In this document: piece by piece, positions 34,194 through 43,590 of the stretch
How the letters are laid out: the number at the start of each line of letters is the position of its first letter
Numbering within the stretch: the first letter of the stretch is position 1
From: Brucella haematophila
GTDB taxonomy: Bacteria; Pseudomonadota; Alphaproteobacteria; Rhizobiales; Rhizobiaceae
DNA length: 64,000 bases
Assembly: GCF_005938105.1 (NCBI RefSeq)
Contig: NZ_VCPE01000021.1
Location: 1-64,000 of the forward strand
Reading direction: 5' to 3'
The notes under the pieces: model-generated
What the model was told of the DNA's origin: nothing
The model's database searches: none
The model's input: the letters and a program-made list of their open reading frames with translations, nothing else
Position numbers and translations under genes: made by a program

Positions 34194-36332
34194 GTGAACG
34201 CCGCGCCAAACCAATCTGGTCACGCCCCTTCCGGGGCGCGCGCCAACCGAGGATGGATCGAAGCCGTAATGCGCGTCGCAACGCATTACGGCATGGCCAT
34301 CTCGGTCGAGCGCATCAAACTTGATATGGCATGGTCCACAGATGAGGACCGGTTGGCTACACTTGCGCGCTCGGTCAGTCTCTCCATCCGCCAGATTGAT
34401 GAGGGCGCTGCAGCTGTATCGGCTCTAAGACTCCCACTACTTGTCGAGTTCAATAGCGGCGAAGTCGGCGTCATTGAACGGGAAACCGCCGAAGGGTTCG
34501 GGGTAATTCTGGCCGGTGACAAGGGGCTTATGACCCCGCTATCGCGTGAGGACTTGGCCAAGCGCCTGCGGCGACTGTTTGTTCTCCGTCCTGTTTCGTC
34601 GCGGCCCGACCGACGGATCGACGACTATATCGCGCCTTGGCGTCCCGACTGGTTGCGTAGTATAGCACTTGCCGACCTTAAGCCTTACCGCGCGGTCATG
34701 GTTGCATCCCTTGTGACGAACGTGCTGGCGCTTGCTGGCACGATTTTTTCGATGCAAGTCTATGACCGTGTCGTACCCGGACAATCGATGAGCACGCTCT
34801 GGGTCTTGTTCATCGGCGTTATGATGGCGATCCTGTTTGGTATGGGTGTACGTACGGCTCGCAGCCGTATTACCGATATAGCCGGAAAAGCAGCTGACCT
34901 GCGGATATCGGACCGGGTGTTCGGCCACGCGCTTCGTATACGCAATACCGCACGACCACGCTCCACCGGAACTTTTATCTCGCAGATCCGCGAACTGGAA
35001 CATGTCCGCGAAATGCTGACTTCGACGACCGTGGCAGCGATCGCAGATGTTCCATTTTTTCTGCTGTTTTGCGTGTTGTTTTTTTACATCGCCGGCGCCT
35101 TGGTCTGGATTCCTCTTTTGGCGATGGTTTTGCTCATCGTGCCTGGACTATTGGCACAAAAGCGGCTGCGTCGACTGGCTGAAACAAACACCCGAGAATC
35201 TTCGCTGCGTAGTGCGATGCTTGTTGAAGCCATCCAAGGGCTCGACGATATCAAGTCGATGCAGGCGGAGACGCGTTTCCAGAACTTGTGGAACCATTAC
35301 AACGAAACCACTTCCGGCTCATCAATGGAGCTGCGCGATCTTGTTAACCGGTTGTCGTCTTTTGCGCAGACGGTTCAAGGAGGGGTGTTTGCGGTCGTCA
35401 TTTTCTTCGGCGCACCGATGGTTATGGCTGGCGAGCTAAGCACGGGCGTGCTTGTCGCAGCCTCGATGCTGTCTTCAAGGATGCTTGCACCACTCGCGTC
35501 GGTCACCCAAATCCTCAATCGCTGGCAACAGGCCCAGGTTGCGCGCAAGGCACTTGACGGCCTGATGGCTCTTCCCGTCGACGCGCCTCAGGAAGAGCAG
35601 CGAATTCATAAACCTACCATCAGCGGCGCGTTTCGCATCAAGGATGCAATATTCGGGCATAATCCGGAAACTCCCGTTCTTAAAATTGATCAGCTTACGA
35701 TCGCGCCGGGCGAGCGCATCGCTATTTTAGGACGCAATGGCGCGGGTAAATCCACGCTCTTGTCTGGTCTTGCCGGCCTTCTCGAGCCACTGGCTGGGGA
35801 AATCCGTGTCGACGATATCGTTATGGGTCTTATCGATCCGACAGACGTCAGGCGTGACATCGGGGTCATGGGGCAGGGCGCTCGGCTGTTTCACGGTACA
35901 TTGCGTGAAAATCTTACGCTCGGTGCGCCTATGGCAACCGACGAGGATGTCCTTGATACGCTCGAAAAAATGGGACTGGTGGATTTTATCAATAGGCTCC
36001 CTGAAGGTCTCGATTATCTCGTGCAAGAGGGCGGCCTCGGTTTATCGGGTGGGCAAAAACAAGGGCTTTTGCTCGCGAGGCTCCTGCTTAGGAAACCACG
36101 TGTTCTATTGCTCGATGAACCGACAGCTTCCTTTGATGAAGTGTCGGAGGCAGCAGTTATTCAGGTGCTTGGCCAACTGGGCCGTAACATTTCGGTTATT
36201 GTTGCAACACACCGCCCGGCGATGCTGCGGATCGTTGACCGTCTAATCGTGGTCAATAATGGTGTGGTTGCGATGGATGGGCCTAAAGATCAGGTTCTAA
36301 ACCAGTTGCGATCCGGAAAGGCTGCTGCATGA
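34194..36332 (+). CDS. Type I secretion ABC transporter (LapB/HlyB-like)
   Basis: A 712-residue protein starting at GTG 34194, four bases after the adhesin stop. Residues 20-140 are a degenerate C39-like domain without the catalytic Cys, as in LapB and HlyB (CLD-type). A six-helix membrane domain spans about 160-440. The nucleotide-binding domain has Walker A GRNGAGKST near residue 519, the signature LSGGQ near 618, and Walker B LLLDEP. It energises export of the adhesin across the inner membrane. It overlaps the next gene by four bases. Confidence 0.93.
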   Translation: MNAAPNQSGHAPSGARANRGWIEAVMRVATHYGMAISVERIKLDMAWSTDEDRLATLARSVSLSIRQIDEGAAAVSALRLPLLVEFNSGEVGVIERETAEGFGVILAGDKGLMTPLSREDLAKRLRRLFVLRPVSSRPDRRIDDYIAPWRPDWLRSIALADLKPYRAVMVASLVTNVLALAGTIFSMQVYDRVVPGQSMSTLWVLFIGVMMAILFGMGVRTARSRITDIAGKAADLRISDRVFGHALRIRNTARPRSTGTFISQIRELEHVREMLTSTTVAAIADVPFFLLFCVLFFYIAGALVWIPLLAMVLLIVPGLLAQKRLRRLAETNTRESSLRSAMLVEAIQGLDDIKSMQAETRFQNLWNHYNETTSGSSMELRDLVNRLSSFAQTVQGGVFAVVIFFGAPMVMAGELSTGVLVAASMLSSRMLAPLASVTQILNRWQQAQVARKALDGLMALPVDAPQEEQRIHKPTISGAFRIKDAIFGHNPETPVLKIDQLTIAPGERIAILGRNGAGKSTLLSGLAGLLEPLAGEIRVDDIVMGLIDPTDVRRDIGVMGQGARLFHGTLRENLTLGAPMATDEDVLDTLEKMGLVDFINRLPEGLDYLVQEGGLGLSGGQKQGLLLARLLLRKPRVLLLDEPTASFDEVSEAAVIQVLGQLGRNISVIVATHRPAMLRIVDRLIVVNNGVVAMDGPKDQVLNQLRSGKAAA

Positions 36333-37507
36333 GCCTGCCACTTAATACCACAGATGAACGTGTTACCGCGCGCTCGGAAAGTCGATTTGTCTGGCTCGTA
36401 TTCTTATTGCTCACCCTGTTTCTCGCCTGGGCCTGGTTTTTTCCGCTTGTTGAAGTCTCGAGTGGTCAAGGAACTGTTGTTCCGAGTTCAAGAGAACAGG
36501 TTATCCAGTCTCTTGATGGCGGGATCTTGACGCTAATCTCTGTCAAGGAAGGTGATATCGTCGAACGCGGACAGATCCTGGCCCAACTCGATCCGACCCG
36601 CACTGCGTCCAACGTTGAGGAGGCAGCCGCAAAGTTTCACGCCTCTATTGCTGCGGCTGCACGCATGCGTGCTGAGTTGGGTGATCAGGATGAAGTGGTC
36701 TTCCCGGAAGAACTGGCTGGTGATGAGTTTGCACAATTGCGTGCCAACGAACTCGCTCTGTTTAAATCGCGTCGAGAGAGCCTGCGCGAATCCTTGTCCG
36801 GGCTGACCGAAGGTCTAGAACTTACGCGTCAGGAACTCGCAATTGCTGAAAAGCTCCAGTCCACCGGAGCGACCAGCAGGGTTGAAGTGATTAAACTTCG
36901 GCGCGAAGCTGCGCAGACGAAGCTCGAAATTTCGCGATTGCGCGCGGATTTGCGCGTACAGACCGGCGAGGAACTGCAAAAGATAAATGCCGAGGCCGAG
37001 GTGCAGGCATCCATCATGCGCGGTCGGGCGGATCAACTTGATCGCTTGGTGTTTCGCGCACCAATGCGCGGCATCGTTAAAGACATTGCTGTCACCACGA
37101 TCGGCGGTGTCATTCCGGCTGGAGGGCAGCTTATGACGCTGGTTCCGATGGATGACCAGCTCCTCATTGAAGCTCGCATCTCGCCGCGCGATATCGCTTT
37201 CATTCATCCAGGACAGAACGCATTGGTCAAGGTCTCAGCCTATGACTACGCCATTTTTGGTGGTCTCGCTGGTGAAGTTGTCACGATATCGCCAAATACT
37301 GTGCGCGACGAGGTCAAACAAGACTTGGTGTTCTACCGCGCCTATATTCGAACCCATGAAGACTTTCTGACGAACAAGGCCGGAGCTCGGTTTCCAATTG
37401 TTCCAGGCATGATTGCGACGGTTGACATTCGCACCGGTGAGAAAACGGTCTGGCAGTACCTGATCAAACCGTTCAACCGAGCGCAGGAGGCTCTCCGTGA
37501 ACGTTGA
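36329..37507 (+). CDS. Type I secretion membrane-fusion protein (HlyD family)
   Basis: A 392-residue protein. It has one N-terminal membrane helix (WLVFLLLTLFLAWAWFFPLV), then the barrel-sandwich half-motif (GTVVPSSREQVIQSLDGGIL, VKEGDIVERGQILAQLD). Long coiled-coil hairpins span about 95-240, and the second lipoyl half is APMRGIVKDIAVTTIGGVIPAGGQLMTLVP. The C-terminus RTGEKTVWQYLIKPFNRAQEAL RER is typical of LapC/HlyD. It bridges the ABC protein and the outer-membrane channel. ATGA overlap with the ABC gene. Confidence 0.93.
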   Translation: MSLPLNTTDERVTARSESRFVWLVFLLLTLFLAWAWFFPLVEVSSGQGTVVPSSREQVIQSLDGGILTLISVKEGDIVERGQILAQLDPTRTASNVEEAAAKFHASIAAAARMRAELGDQDEVVFPEELAGDEFAQLRANELALFKSRRESLRESLSGLTEGLELTRQELAIAEKLQSTGATSRVEVIKLRREAAQTKLEISRLRADLRVQTGEELQKINAEAEVQASIMRGRADQLDRLVFRAPMRGIVKDIAVTTIGGVIPAGGQLMTLVPMDDQLLIEARISPRDIAFIHPGQNALVKVSAYDYAIFGGLAGEVVTISPNTVRDEVKQDLVFYRAYIRTHEDFLTNKAGARFPIVPGMIATVDIRTGEKTVWQYLIKPFNRAQEALRER

Positions 37508-37573
37508 TGTCGAACCTTGCTCAGCCCTTTCCCGATATATCCAACAAACAAAATCTCCAGTACGAGGTCCGAA

Positions 37574-38005
37574 ATGACAAGATGGTTCAGCGCGCGCGCC
37601 GCTTTCCTTCAACTTTCCATCATCACTCTTGCAACACTTTGTCTTTCGCCCGCCCATGCACGCGATAGCCTCAACGAGGTTAACCCTCACGCCGGCTTTT
37701 CCTCGGTATCAAAAGCATATTCCGACATGGATAAGCGCTATGTTCGGGTCGGTATGCCGCGCGATATAGCTCAAGTTCGCCGCATTTCGGTTGGTCAGTC
37801 CCAAGCGGCCTTGCAGGCAGTATTGGGGCGTGCCGCTCATCGCAACAGTGACGGATCACTCGAGTTCAATCTTTCGCTACCGCTTGTCGGTCGTGATCGT
37901 TTAATTTGTCAATATCGGGTTTACTTTGACGGTGCAGGTAAGGTATCTCACGCGGCGTGGAGGCGTCCACAATGCGCCGATTTGGTCGCAGGCAACCGAA
38001 ACTGA
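37574..38005 (+). CDS. Periplasmic BamE/SmpA-like small protein in the secretion operon
   Basis: A 143-residue protein from ATG 37574, preceded by GAGGTC; the frame is open to 37517, but the signal peptide argues for the later start. Residues 1-28 are a Sec signal ending SPAHA-RD. The mature part has VRVGMPRDIAQVRRISVGQSQAALQAVLGRAAHRN and a strand FNLSLPLVGRDRLICQYRVYFDGAGKVSHAAW, the pattern of the BamE/SmpA fold (G-x-S-x-x-x-V...LG.P, then Y-x-V-x-F). There is no lipobox, so it would be soluble in the periplasm. It sits between the MFP and TolC genes, so a role in assembling the channel or adhesin is inferred. Confidence 0.7.
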   Translation: MTRWFSARAAFLQLSIITLATLCLSPAHARDSLNEVNPHAGFSSVSKAYSDMDKRYVRVGMPRDIAQVRRISVGQSQAALQAVLGRAAHRNSDGSLEFNLSLPLVGRDRLICQYRVYFDGAGKVSHAAWRRPQCADLVAGNRN

Positions 38006-38012
38006 AGACCAA

Positions 38013-39359
38013 ATGATCCCTTTGCGAGCTCACCTGAGAATCTGCCGTCAAGCGGCGCTGTTTATCACTAGCGGTATCCTGCTTTCAGGATGCGTTGGTT
38101 TGCCTGCAGCCGATGGTACGGAAGCGGCGATTATTGAGAAGGCATCTGTCATGCCGACTCTGACGCCCGTCAAGGGCGCGCAGGTGGGTGCGGTTGCTCG
38201 CAATGGTCTCCTCATCAACCCATCTGTGCGGGAAGCTGCGAGCGTGATTTCCGCTAGTGCGGATCAGGTGAGGGTGCAACGAGCTGCACTGTTCCCGGGC
38301 CTTTCTGTTGCTGCTGGAGCTGGTGTTGGTTCCGGCAGCAGTGGCAAACCCGGTGTGGATCTTACAGGTTCACAGCTGCTGTTTGATGGTGGCAACTCCA
38401 AGCGCGCGGTAAAGCTGGCCGATTTTGATCTTCAGATCAACTATATCGCTTTCCAGAAAACTGTCGACGATACGCTGCTGGAAATTCTAAAAACTTATGC
38501 TGACGTTCAGATGAAGAGCGAGTTGCTTGACGTCTACAAAAGTCAGCTCAAAGCTCTTACCGAGCTCGACAAACTTGTTGCAGAGCGCGCCACAAATGGG
38601 GCTGTTTCATCGAGCGATCACCTGGAAACCCGCAAGCGAGTGCAGTCGGCGGCATTTCTTGCCAACGATACCCAGCTCGAACTCGGCGAGGCAAAGGATC
38701 GTCTGACATTGTTGACGGGCCAGTCGCAGGGCGGGCGGGTCTCCCTATCGACCAAGTCATGCAAGGCACAGGGCGAAACCGACCATCTGCGTATGATCCG
38801 TTTGTCACAGGCTCGTGCCCAGGTAGCCCTCGAAAAGGCCGAGAAGGAAGTCACTCCACGCATTGCGTTGCAGCCTGTGGTTGGCGGAGAGCTCGGGGTG
38901 AACAAACTACCACTAGGATTGAACGTCGATGTTCGATCTGACTTCTTGCAGGGTGGCGCACTTACAGCAAGAGCGAATGTCGCGCGAAACAATCTGGCTG
39001 GAACGGAAGCCAAGCTGGCGTCTGTACAACTGCAAGACAGCATAACCGAAAGCGCGCTCGTACGCAGCCTTGCAGCAGGTGATATAAAGACGACGATGCT
39101 CAAGAAGCAGATTGAACTGCTCAAAAAGACCAGAGTGCTTTATCGAGAGCAATACTTTGACATGGGAACCCGCCAACTTTCTGATCTGCTGGATAATGAA
39201 GAAGAGTATTACAGCCGACAGGCTGAGCTCGCAAAACTGCGGTCAGACATGAGCATCACGCAGGTGCAATGCGCCATCCGAAATCGCGGGCTGCGTGAGG
39301 AACTCAAGATCAACGGTAACAGTATTTACGGTTATCCTTTGTCGCCAGACTTGATTTAA
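38013..39359 (+). CDS. TolC-family outer-membrane channel lipoprotein
   Basis: A 448-residue protein from ATG 38013, seven bases after the preceding stop. The lipoprotein signal is TSGILLSGC, with the acylated Cys near residue 27. Two repeats of the TolC pattern follow (VREAASVISASADQVRVQRAALFPGLSVAAGAG; LTARANVARNNLAGTEAKLAS), with long helices and an outer-barrel segment. It is the outer-membrane duct of the adhesin secretion system. The related LapE is not always a lipoprotein, so the lipobox is worth noting. It is the last gene of the operon. Confidence 0.88.
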   Translation: MIPLRAHLRICRQAALFITSGILLSGCVGLPAADGTEAAIIEKASVMPTLTPVKGAQVGAVARNGLLINPSVREAASVISASADQVRVQRAALFPGLSVAAGAGVGSGSSGKPGVDLTGSQLLFDGGNSKRAVKLADFDLQINYIAFQKTVDDTLLEILKTYADVQMKSELLDVYKSQLKALTELDKLVAERATNGAVSSSDHLETRKRVQSAAFLANDTQLELGEAKDRLTLLTGQSQGGRVSLSTKSCKAQGETDHLRMIRLSQARAQVALEKAEKEVTPRIALQPVVGGELGVNKLPLGLNVDVRSDFLQGGALTARANVARNNLAGTEAKLASVQLQDSITESALVRSLAAGDIKTTMLKKQIELLKKTRVLYREQYFDMGTRQLSDLLDNEEEYYSRQAELAKLRSDMSITQVQCAIRNRGLREELKINGNSIYGYPLSPDLI

Positions 39360-39670
39360 GTAATAGATACCGAGCTTGCCACCAGCAACTTTTGATCCGA
39401 TCATAATTCGATGCTCCGACGACCAAGTCGGAGTGGTCGATTGCTACAAGTGCTGCCGCAGAACTAAAATGCTATAGAAGCTTTAATACCGTGTCTTCCG
39501 CGAACTTTGGATGCGTGTTGATAGGTTAGGACGGATCAATCGATACTGGACGTCACTTCAGTCGGAATAGCTGTGCACGTCTATTATAATTCGCAGCGGC
39601 CGCGGTGATTTTCGTAGTTCCATAAGCTATCTTACGTGATCCAACTCGTATAACAGGGTGGGTTCTAGCT
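39360..39670. other. Intergenic region after the secretion operon
   Basis: I see no gene. The region contains several short direct and inverted words (for example CGATCATAATTCG) but no convincing terminator with a T-run. It ends at the left terminus of the IS30 element. Confidence 0.4.
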
Positions 39671-40761
39671 TGAAGTGCGACTTGCAAGCGATAACAATGA
39701 GTTATCCTAAGCAAGGAACCCGTCATGGAACGCACCTACGCGCATATTGATCTGGATGAACGCCGCAAGATCGCCCGCTGGCGCGCTGCAAACCTCTCCG
39801 TTGATATTATTGCCGAGAAACTTGGACGACATCGCTCAACCGTTTTCCGCGAGTTGAAACGCAATCGATTTGTCGACGATCAGATCACGGACCTGACGGG
39901 CTATTACTGCACGGTTGCCGATCAGAAAGCACATGATCGTCGCTCGAAACGACGCAAGCTCATCCGGTTTGATCATTTGCGTCAATCCGTGATCAAGCAC
40001 ATCAGCGATGGATGGTCGCCGCAGCAAATTGCCGGGAGAATGCAACTGGAGCGCCACCCCATTTCTGTCAGTCATGAAACGATCTATCAGTTTGTTTATT
40101 CCGACGACGGTCGAAAAGAAGGGCTTTGGAAGTATCTGCCTGAACGTCGTGCCAGACGGCGTCCACGTCATGCCCGGCGCCACCATGGGCGCCGCTTCCC
40201 GCCGGAACTGAGCATCTTACATCGCCCGGACATGATCGCCAGACGTAAGCAATTTGGCCACTGGGAGTGTGATTTGATCCAGTTTCGCAAGAAGTTCGGC
40301 AAGGCCAATGTAACGTCTCTGGTCGAGCGGGTAAGCCGTTTCACAGTTTAGTTGCGCAACAATGATCGTCAGTCACGTGCGGTGATGGATGGTGTGATTA
40401 GCGTACTGCAACCCCTGCCCCAAATGGCCCGGCGCTCGATCACCTTTGATCGCGGCACTGAGTTCACGGAATGGGCTTATCTGCAGGCCGGTATCGGATC
40501 GCAAACATGGTTCTGTGACCCACAGTCACCTTGGCAGAAAGGAACGGTCGAAAACACCAACAGGCGAACAAGACGATGGCTCCCCAGAGACCTTGATCCG
40601 CTAACGTTGAGTGACCGAGATCTCGTATTCATCTGTCATCGTCTCAACAATACGCCGCGCAAATGTTTGGGGTACAAAACACCAGCAGAAGTCTTCCGAC
40701 AAAAATTCATCGCAAACAGACATCGTGATGCGTAAACTCAAACTATAAAAGTCGCGCTTCA
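39671..40761 (+). mobile_element. IS30-family element
   Basis: Ends TGAAGTGCGACTT (39671) and AAGTCGCGCTTCA (ending 40761) form a 13-bp inverted repeat with one mismatch. The length of about 1.09 kb suits IS30. The single transposase gene inside is broken by a stop codon. I found no clear target duplication. Confidence 0.8.
39725..40735 (+). pseudogene. IS30-family transposase with in-frame TAG
   Basis: The N-terminal part has the IS30 helix-turn-helix domains (TYAHIDLDERRKIARWRAANLS, IAEKLGRHRSTVFRELKRN). The DDE domain follows: FGHWECDLIQF with the first D, a second Asp in SITFDRGTEF, and the Glu in PWQKGTVENTNRRTRRWLP. A TAG at 40349-40351 falls between SRFTV and LRNNDRQSRAVMDG in the same frame, where homologues read on. 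A single base change (for example TTG to TAG) explains it. The two halves are otherwise intact. The transposase is probably inactive unless read through. Confidence 0.88.
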
Positions 40762-40815
40762 GCATGACCTCACAACTTGCATTAAGCGAAATATTCTAGC
40801 AAGAATTGAAACGAA

Positions 40816-40841
40816 AAAAGGCACTCTGAAGAGTGCCTTTT
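40816..40841. terminator. Rho-independent terminator, bidirectional
   Basis: AAAAGGCACTC and GAGTGCCTTTT pair perfectly around TGAA. On the minus strand the stem is followed by six T, and on the plus strand by four T. It separates the IS30 element from the HEPN gene. The transcript it once served on the left may have been displaced by the IS30 insertion. Confidence 0.8.
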
Positions 40842-40908
40842 CATCTGGGAAGTCGAGGATTCGTAAGGCCCAAAGGCCCACTGCCAATCTGATCTCGACT
40901 TTTCAAGT

Positions 40909-41742
40909 GTGAATATATGCAAAAATGACGGGAGCGTCAAGTTGCCAATTGAGGATGACGATCTACCAAAGCTGAGTATCTTGCTATCCGCAGAACGCTT
41001 GGGCAAGCTCCATAAGCTTACTGGAAATATCAAAGCTGCTATCGAACTTCACCAGAAAACTCTACGCCTTGGCGCTGATCTGATGAACATAACGGCAAGC
41101 ATCGAAATAGCATTACGCAATTCCATCTGTGAAAATCTTGGGCAACATTTCGGTGCTGCTGGCTGGCTTTTAAATCCACCGGCACCCTTCAAATGGAGGG
41201 ACAGCGAGAAAAGCAAAATTACTATGGCCATGGATAGCGCTCGTCGTGCGGAGTATTCCAAACTATCGCAGGCTGAAAAACACGCGCTTGATTTATTAGC
41301 CTACCCACTTGGCAAACCAACAAATCTTTCGCATTTGGAGCGTGCTAAAAAACGGCGGTCGCATATCCAAGTCAGCGATGGGAAGATTATAGCCGAACTT
41401 ACCTTTTACGTCTGGAAACGCCTGTGCGGTCCGGACTACGAGCATACCCTATGGAAACCGACTCTAAAAAAGACGTTTCCCAATAAGAGGGTCAAGCGTT
41501 CCGATGTGGCTGACAATCTCGAAATCGTCTATCAAACTCGCAATCGATTGGCTCACCATGAGCCTGTCTTGCATAGTCGATTTACAGATACCGTGAGCGC
41601 AATAAAATATATCGCACAGCACCTAGAGACACCCGTCCCAAGCGACCAGACGCCACTTTACCGTCTCATTGCAGAGGATTTGGCGGCGGTCGAGGATCGG
41701 GCAAATGAATTGCATGCTGAGCTAGACGCATTTCGAACCTAG
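40909..41742 (+). CDS. Abi-like protein with HEPN motif (candidate defence gene)
   Basis: A 277-residue protein. It has the Abi_2/AbiD/F-like layout. An N-terminal helical region (LSAERLGKLHKLTGNIKAAIELHQ) is followed by ITASIEIALRNSICENLG, with Glu and Arg-Asn preceding the fold core. Then come IIAELTFYVWKRLCG and the HEPN signature YQTRNRLAHHEPV (R-N-x-x-A-H), expected to be a metal-independent RNase site. Starts are uncertain: GTG 40909 gives the longest frame, while TTG 40942 has a better GGGAG site. It stands alone on its strand, flanked by a terminator on each side. The role in phage abortive infection is inferred from family. Confidence 0.75.
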   Translation: MNICKNDGSVKLPIEDDDLPKLSILLSAERLGKLHKLTGNIKAAIELHQKTLRLGADLMNITASIEIALRNSICENLGQHFGAAGWLLNPPAPFKWRDSEKSKITMAMDSARRAEYSKLSQAEKHALDLLAYPLGKPTNLSHLERAKKRRSHIQVSDGKIIAELTFYVWKRLCGPDYEHTLWKPTLKKTFPNKRVKRSDVADNLEIVYQTRNRLAHHEPVLHSRFTDTVSAIKYIAQHLETPVPSDQTPLYRLIAEDLAAVEDRANELHAELDAFRT

Positions 41743-41758
41743 GGAAAGCGCATGAAGT

Positions 41759-41795
41759 TAACCCGCACAGGCTTGGTCAGCGTCAGTGCGGGTTA
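41759..41795 (+). terminator. Terminator-like hairpin after the HEPN gene
   Basis: TAACCCGCAC (41759-41768) and GTGCGGGTTA (41786-41795) pair perfectly over 10 bases around a 17-base loop. They lie about 17 bases after the HEPN stop, followed by CATTATTT. The long loop makes termination less certain. Confidence 0.55.
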
Positions 41796-41960
41796 CATTA
41801 TTTAGCTAATTGCCCGGCTGGCAGAGTTGACGCTCTGTCTGCCCCTCCAAGAACATAGCGCTTGCAGGCAAGCTGTCACAGCTATCCTACCGTGAAGATT
41901 GGCTCGCCGATAAAATATATCCTGGATATCTAAAACAGCGATTGACTCTGGAATGGAAGT

Positions 41961-41975
41961 GAACAAAATAGGAAC
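41961..41975 (+). promoter_or_regulatory. LexA (SOS) box, GAAC-N7-GAAC
   Basis: GAAC at 41961-41964 and 41972-41975, separated by exactly seven bases, is the alphaproteobacterial LexA-binding direct repeat (GTTC-N7-GTTC on the other strand). It lies 70 bases upstream of the Y-family polymerase start and gives it DNA-damage control. Confidence 0.75.
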
Positions 41976-42044
41976 ATACTCCCACTGAGAAGAATATGTT
42001 CCTGAGTACCCCTGTACTCGGGAGCGGTTCCGCGCATTCTGATT

Positions 42045-43331
42045 TTGGAGCGTGTCTTGCGCCTTCCTGAGACTATCGAACGCTTATATATTGATTTTGA
42101 TGGCTTTTTCGCGAGCGTCGAACAGCAATGCGACCGCCGCCTACGCGGTCGGCCGATTGGCGTTGTCCCCTTCGAGGGCACAGATCGCACAGCCGTTATT
42201 GCCTGTTCGAGAGAAGCGAAGATCTTTGGCGTGAAGAACGTCATGCCGATCAAGGAAGCAAAGCGGCTCTGCCCAGACCTTATCCTTGTCCCGCAGAAAC
42301 CCGACCTTTACAGGCGCGCTCATAACGCCCTGCTCTGCGAGATCGAGACGGTTATTGCCATCGACACAGCAAAAAGCATCGACGAACTGACGTGTGTGCT
42401 GGACGACAGCGGCAAGCGAGATCCGGAGTTGCTGGCAGCAAGGATCAAGGCGGCGATATCGGAAAACATCGGCCCGTTCATCACCTGCTCTATCGGGTTC
42501 GCGGCCAACCGCCAGCTGGCGAAGATCGCTTGCAAGGCCGGGAAAGAAGAAACTAAGCGCCGAGGCGCTTACGGAAACGGGCTTGCGATCTGGTGGCCTT
42601 CGATCATGCCTGATCCACTTTTGCGCGTTGAGCTGGAGGACATACCCGGCGTCGGATCGAATATGGCAAAACGGCTTTACCGGAATGGCGTGTTCACAAC
42701 GACGCAGCTTTACGCGTTGCAGCCAAAACACATGCGGAAGATCTGGAACAGCGTCAACGGCGAACGCCTTTGGTACGCCCTCCATGGTTTTGATATCCAG
42801 GCGCCTGCACAGCAGCGCGGCATGTTCGGCCACGGCCGCGTTCTGCCACCTGAAGCGCGCTCAATGACGGGCGCTTATGAAATCTCCCGCCTTCTGCTGA
42901 CAAAAGCCGCCCGCCGCCTCCGCCGCGAAAACTTCTATGCAGCAGGCCTGTGGCTTTGGCTATCGGTGCGCGACGGTTCATGGTTCGGCAAACACTATCT
43001 GCCAGTTGTGAATGACGATCAGGCTATTTTGTCAGCTCTACGCTTGCTCTGGCAGCGCGTGCGGGAAGATCATCCGCGAGGTGTAACCATCTTTCGCGTC
43101 GGCGTGACGCTCTATGACCTGTCACCAGCTGGCGAGCGGCAGATGGATATGCTGAACAATGACGATGCCGTCCGCCAGAAATGGGAAAAGGCAAACAACG
43201 CCGTCGATACGCTCAATACGAAATATTCCGGTACGATCGTGAGCATGGGCGAATGGAAACCACCTGCCGGCGGCCATGTTGGTGGCAAGATCAGTTACAC
43301 CCGCATCCCGTCCGCAGAAGATTTCTGGTGA
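42045..43331 (+). CDS. Y-family DNA polymerase (error-prone, DinB/UmuC-like)
   Basis: A 428-residue protein. Catalytic carboxylates lie in the N-terminal IDFDGFFASVEQQ and in the DTAKSIDELTCVLDD region (residues near 107 to 118; the usual SIDE is present as SIDE in KSIDELT). Helix-hairpin-helix LEDIPGVGSNMAKRLYRNGV follows, then the little-finger domain (FGHGRVLPPEARSMTGAYEISRLLLTKAARRLR). The start at 42045 is TTG in this frame; another is possible. It is followed by two small genes, a typical plasmid SOS polymerase operon of Rhizobiales. The upstream LexA box implies induction by DNA damage. Confidence 0.9.
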   Translation: MERVLRLPETIERLYIDFDGFFASVEQQCDRRLRGRPIGVVPFEGTDRTAVIACSREAKIFGVKNVMPIKEAKRLCPDLILVPQKPDLYRRAHNALLCEIETVIAIDTAKSIDELTCVLDDSGKRDPELLAARIKAAISENIGPFITCSIGFAANRQLAKIACKAGKEETKRRGAYGNGLAIWWPSIMPDPLLRVELEDIPGVGSNMAKRLYRNGVFTTTQLYALQPKHMRKIWNSVNGERLWYALHGFDIQAPAQQRGMFGHGRVLPPEARSMTGAYEISRLLLTKAARRLRRENFYAAGLWLWLSVRDGSWFGKHYLPVVNDDQAILSALRLLWQRVREDHPRGVTIFRVGVTLYDLSPAGERQMDMLNNDDAVRQKWEKANNAVDTLNTKYSGTIVSMGEWKPPAGGHVGGKISYTRIPSAEDFW

Positions 43332-43335
43332 GACC

Positions 43336-43590
43336 ATGGGCAACTGGAAAACCACAATCAAGGTCCGCGATCTGGACGAGGAGCAGCGTCTTGAATTGAC
43401 CTGTAAAAAATGCGGCAGGGTGACTTACGCCACCAAACGACTGCTCTGCGAAGATGCCGATCGTTCCCAGAAATATCTGGACGAGATCGAGGCGAAGGTC
43501 CGATGCAAGGCGCGCGGCTGTCGCGGCCATATGCGTATGGCCATGGTCAGGCTTCAGGAAATGAGCGGCTTTGTCGGAGGATTGGCATGA
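43336..43590 (+). CDS. Small zinc-ribbon-like protein in the polymerase operon
   Basis: An 84-residue protein from ATG 43336, four bases after the polymerase stop. It has CKKCGRVTYATKRLLC and a second pair CKARGC, so four to five cysteines are arranged as a possible zinc ribbon. The N-terminus is WKTTIKVRDLDEEQRLEL. It is small, hydrophilic and conserved next to the Y-family polymerase on related plasmids as I recall. The function is unknown. Its stop overlaps the next ATG. Confidence 0.7.
   Translation: MGNWKTTIKVRDLDEEQRLELTCKKCGRVTYATKRLLCEDADRSQKYLDEIEAKVRCKARGCRGHMRMAMVRLQEMSGFVGGLA

Noticed and set aside
40850-40900. tRNA-like segment after the terminator
   Set aside because: GGGAAGTCGAGGATTCG resembles a tRNA arm, but no cloverleaf can be drawn and the acceptor end is missing.
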